Source: an uncultured Bacteroidota bacterium (GTDB lineage Bacteria > Bacteroidota > Ignavibacteria > UBA10030 > UBA8401). Taken from it: DNA of 12,349 bases. Under the pieces are notes generated by a model that ran no database searches, was not told the DNA's origin, and saw nothing but the letters and a program-made list of their open reading frames with translations. The translations under genes were made by a program, and so were the position numbers. Below are positions 12,224 to 12,349 of the stretch, one piece after another. Position 1 is the first letter of the stretch. The number at the start of each line of letters is the position of its first letter. The stretch lies in NCBI GenBank assembly GCA_937920105.1, contig CALETH010000043.1, forward strand, positions 1 to 12,349, in the 5' to 3' direction.

Positions 12224-12349
12224 TTATTGTGATAAGCATAACGGTACTCCTGGTAACTCATAAGAACGGGTTGGTTTCATATTGGAAATTGAGTAAATTT
12301 TTAAGTTATGGCTATGGTACCCGATCGCAAGAGAGTTTGCTAATGTCAT
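12224..12349 (-). CDS. Partial unrecognised open frame at the contig end
   Basis: An open frame enters from the right edge (ATG at 12349-12347, possibly internal) and runs 41 codons to TAA at 12224. It reads MTLANSLAIGYH...SNMKPTRSYELPGVPL...LSQ. I do not recognise the product. Hand-counted G+C is 46 of 126, only slightly above the neighbours. No ribosome site can be checked because the sequence ends. It could be the 3' end of a gene, a multi-copy small protein, or noise. Confidence 0.25.
   Translation of the reverse strand: MTLANSLAIGYHSHNLKIYSISNMKPTRSYELPGVPLCLSQ

Overview
This is an AT-rich bacterial window, probably one complete short contig. Positions 1-39 are not genomic: they match the Illumina TruSeq read-2 adapter, preceded by part of an index. 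The other end stops inside an unrecognised open frame. Several traits point to the Bacteroidota/Chlorobiota side of the FCB group: a Bacteroidota-type acyl-CoA carboxylase beta subunit, DUF1207 and DUF2279 envelope proteins, and very low G+C. That placement is inferred from remembered family distributions, not from a search.

Layout. A glmM-type sugar-phosphate mutase (+) is followed by a repeat-filled gap and a convergent unit (-) made of an acyl-CoA carboxylase subunit and an overlapping lolD. Upstream of these, on the same strand, lies a mobile-element neighbourhood: a REP-associated tyrosine transposase (RAYT) with one matching palindrome inside its coding sequence and one upstream. Next comes a GIY-YIG nuclease gene squeezed between an intact tRNA-Ser(UGA) and a second, damaged copy of that tRNA's 3' half; then a tRNA-Lys(UUU) with its own promoter and terminator. 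On the + strand follow two paralogous DUF2279 proteins with a DUF1207 outer-membrane-barrel-like protein between them. Then comes a (-) proteostasis block, tig-clpP-arfB, with repeats in its gaps. A (+) ymdB-type metallophosphoesterase and a convergent (-) small membrane protein with a PEGA-like domain finish the window.

How the parts fit. The metabolic and proteostasis genes are ordinary housekeeping genes. The accessory interest lies in two places. First, at 4713-5095 a 42-43 bp direct repeat of the tRNA-Ser 3' half flanks the nuclease gene. The gene's ATG lies two bases past the tRNA, and its last nine codons and stop are written in tRNA-like sequence. Second, many imperfect palindromes occupy the intergenic spaces: GTCATTCC-type units (two of them as inverted REPIN-like doublets), the GGGTTCAAAA-type palindrome tied to the RAYT, and AAAACCTGTGAGG-, ACTTGTCAAG-, CCACGACAT- and AAACCCTGTCA-types. 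With a RAYT in the same window, this looks like a genome heavily seeded with REP-like elements.
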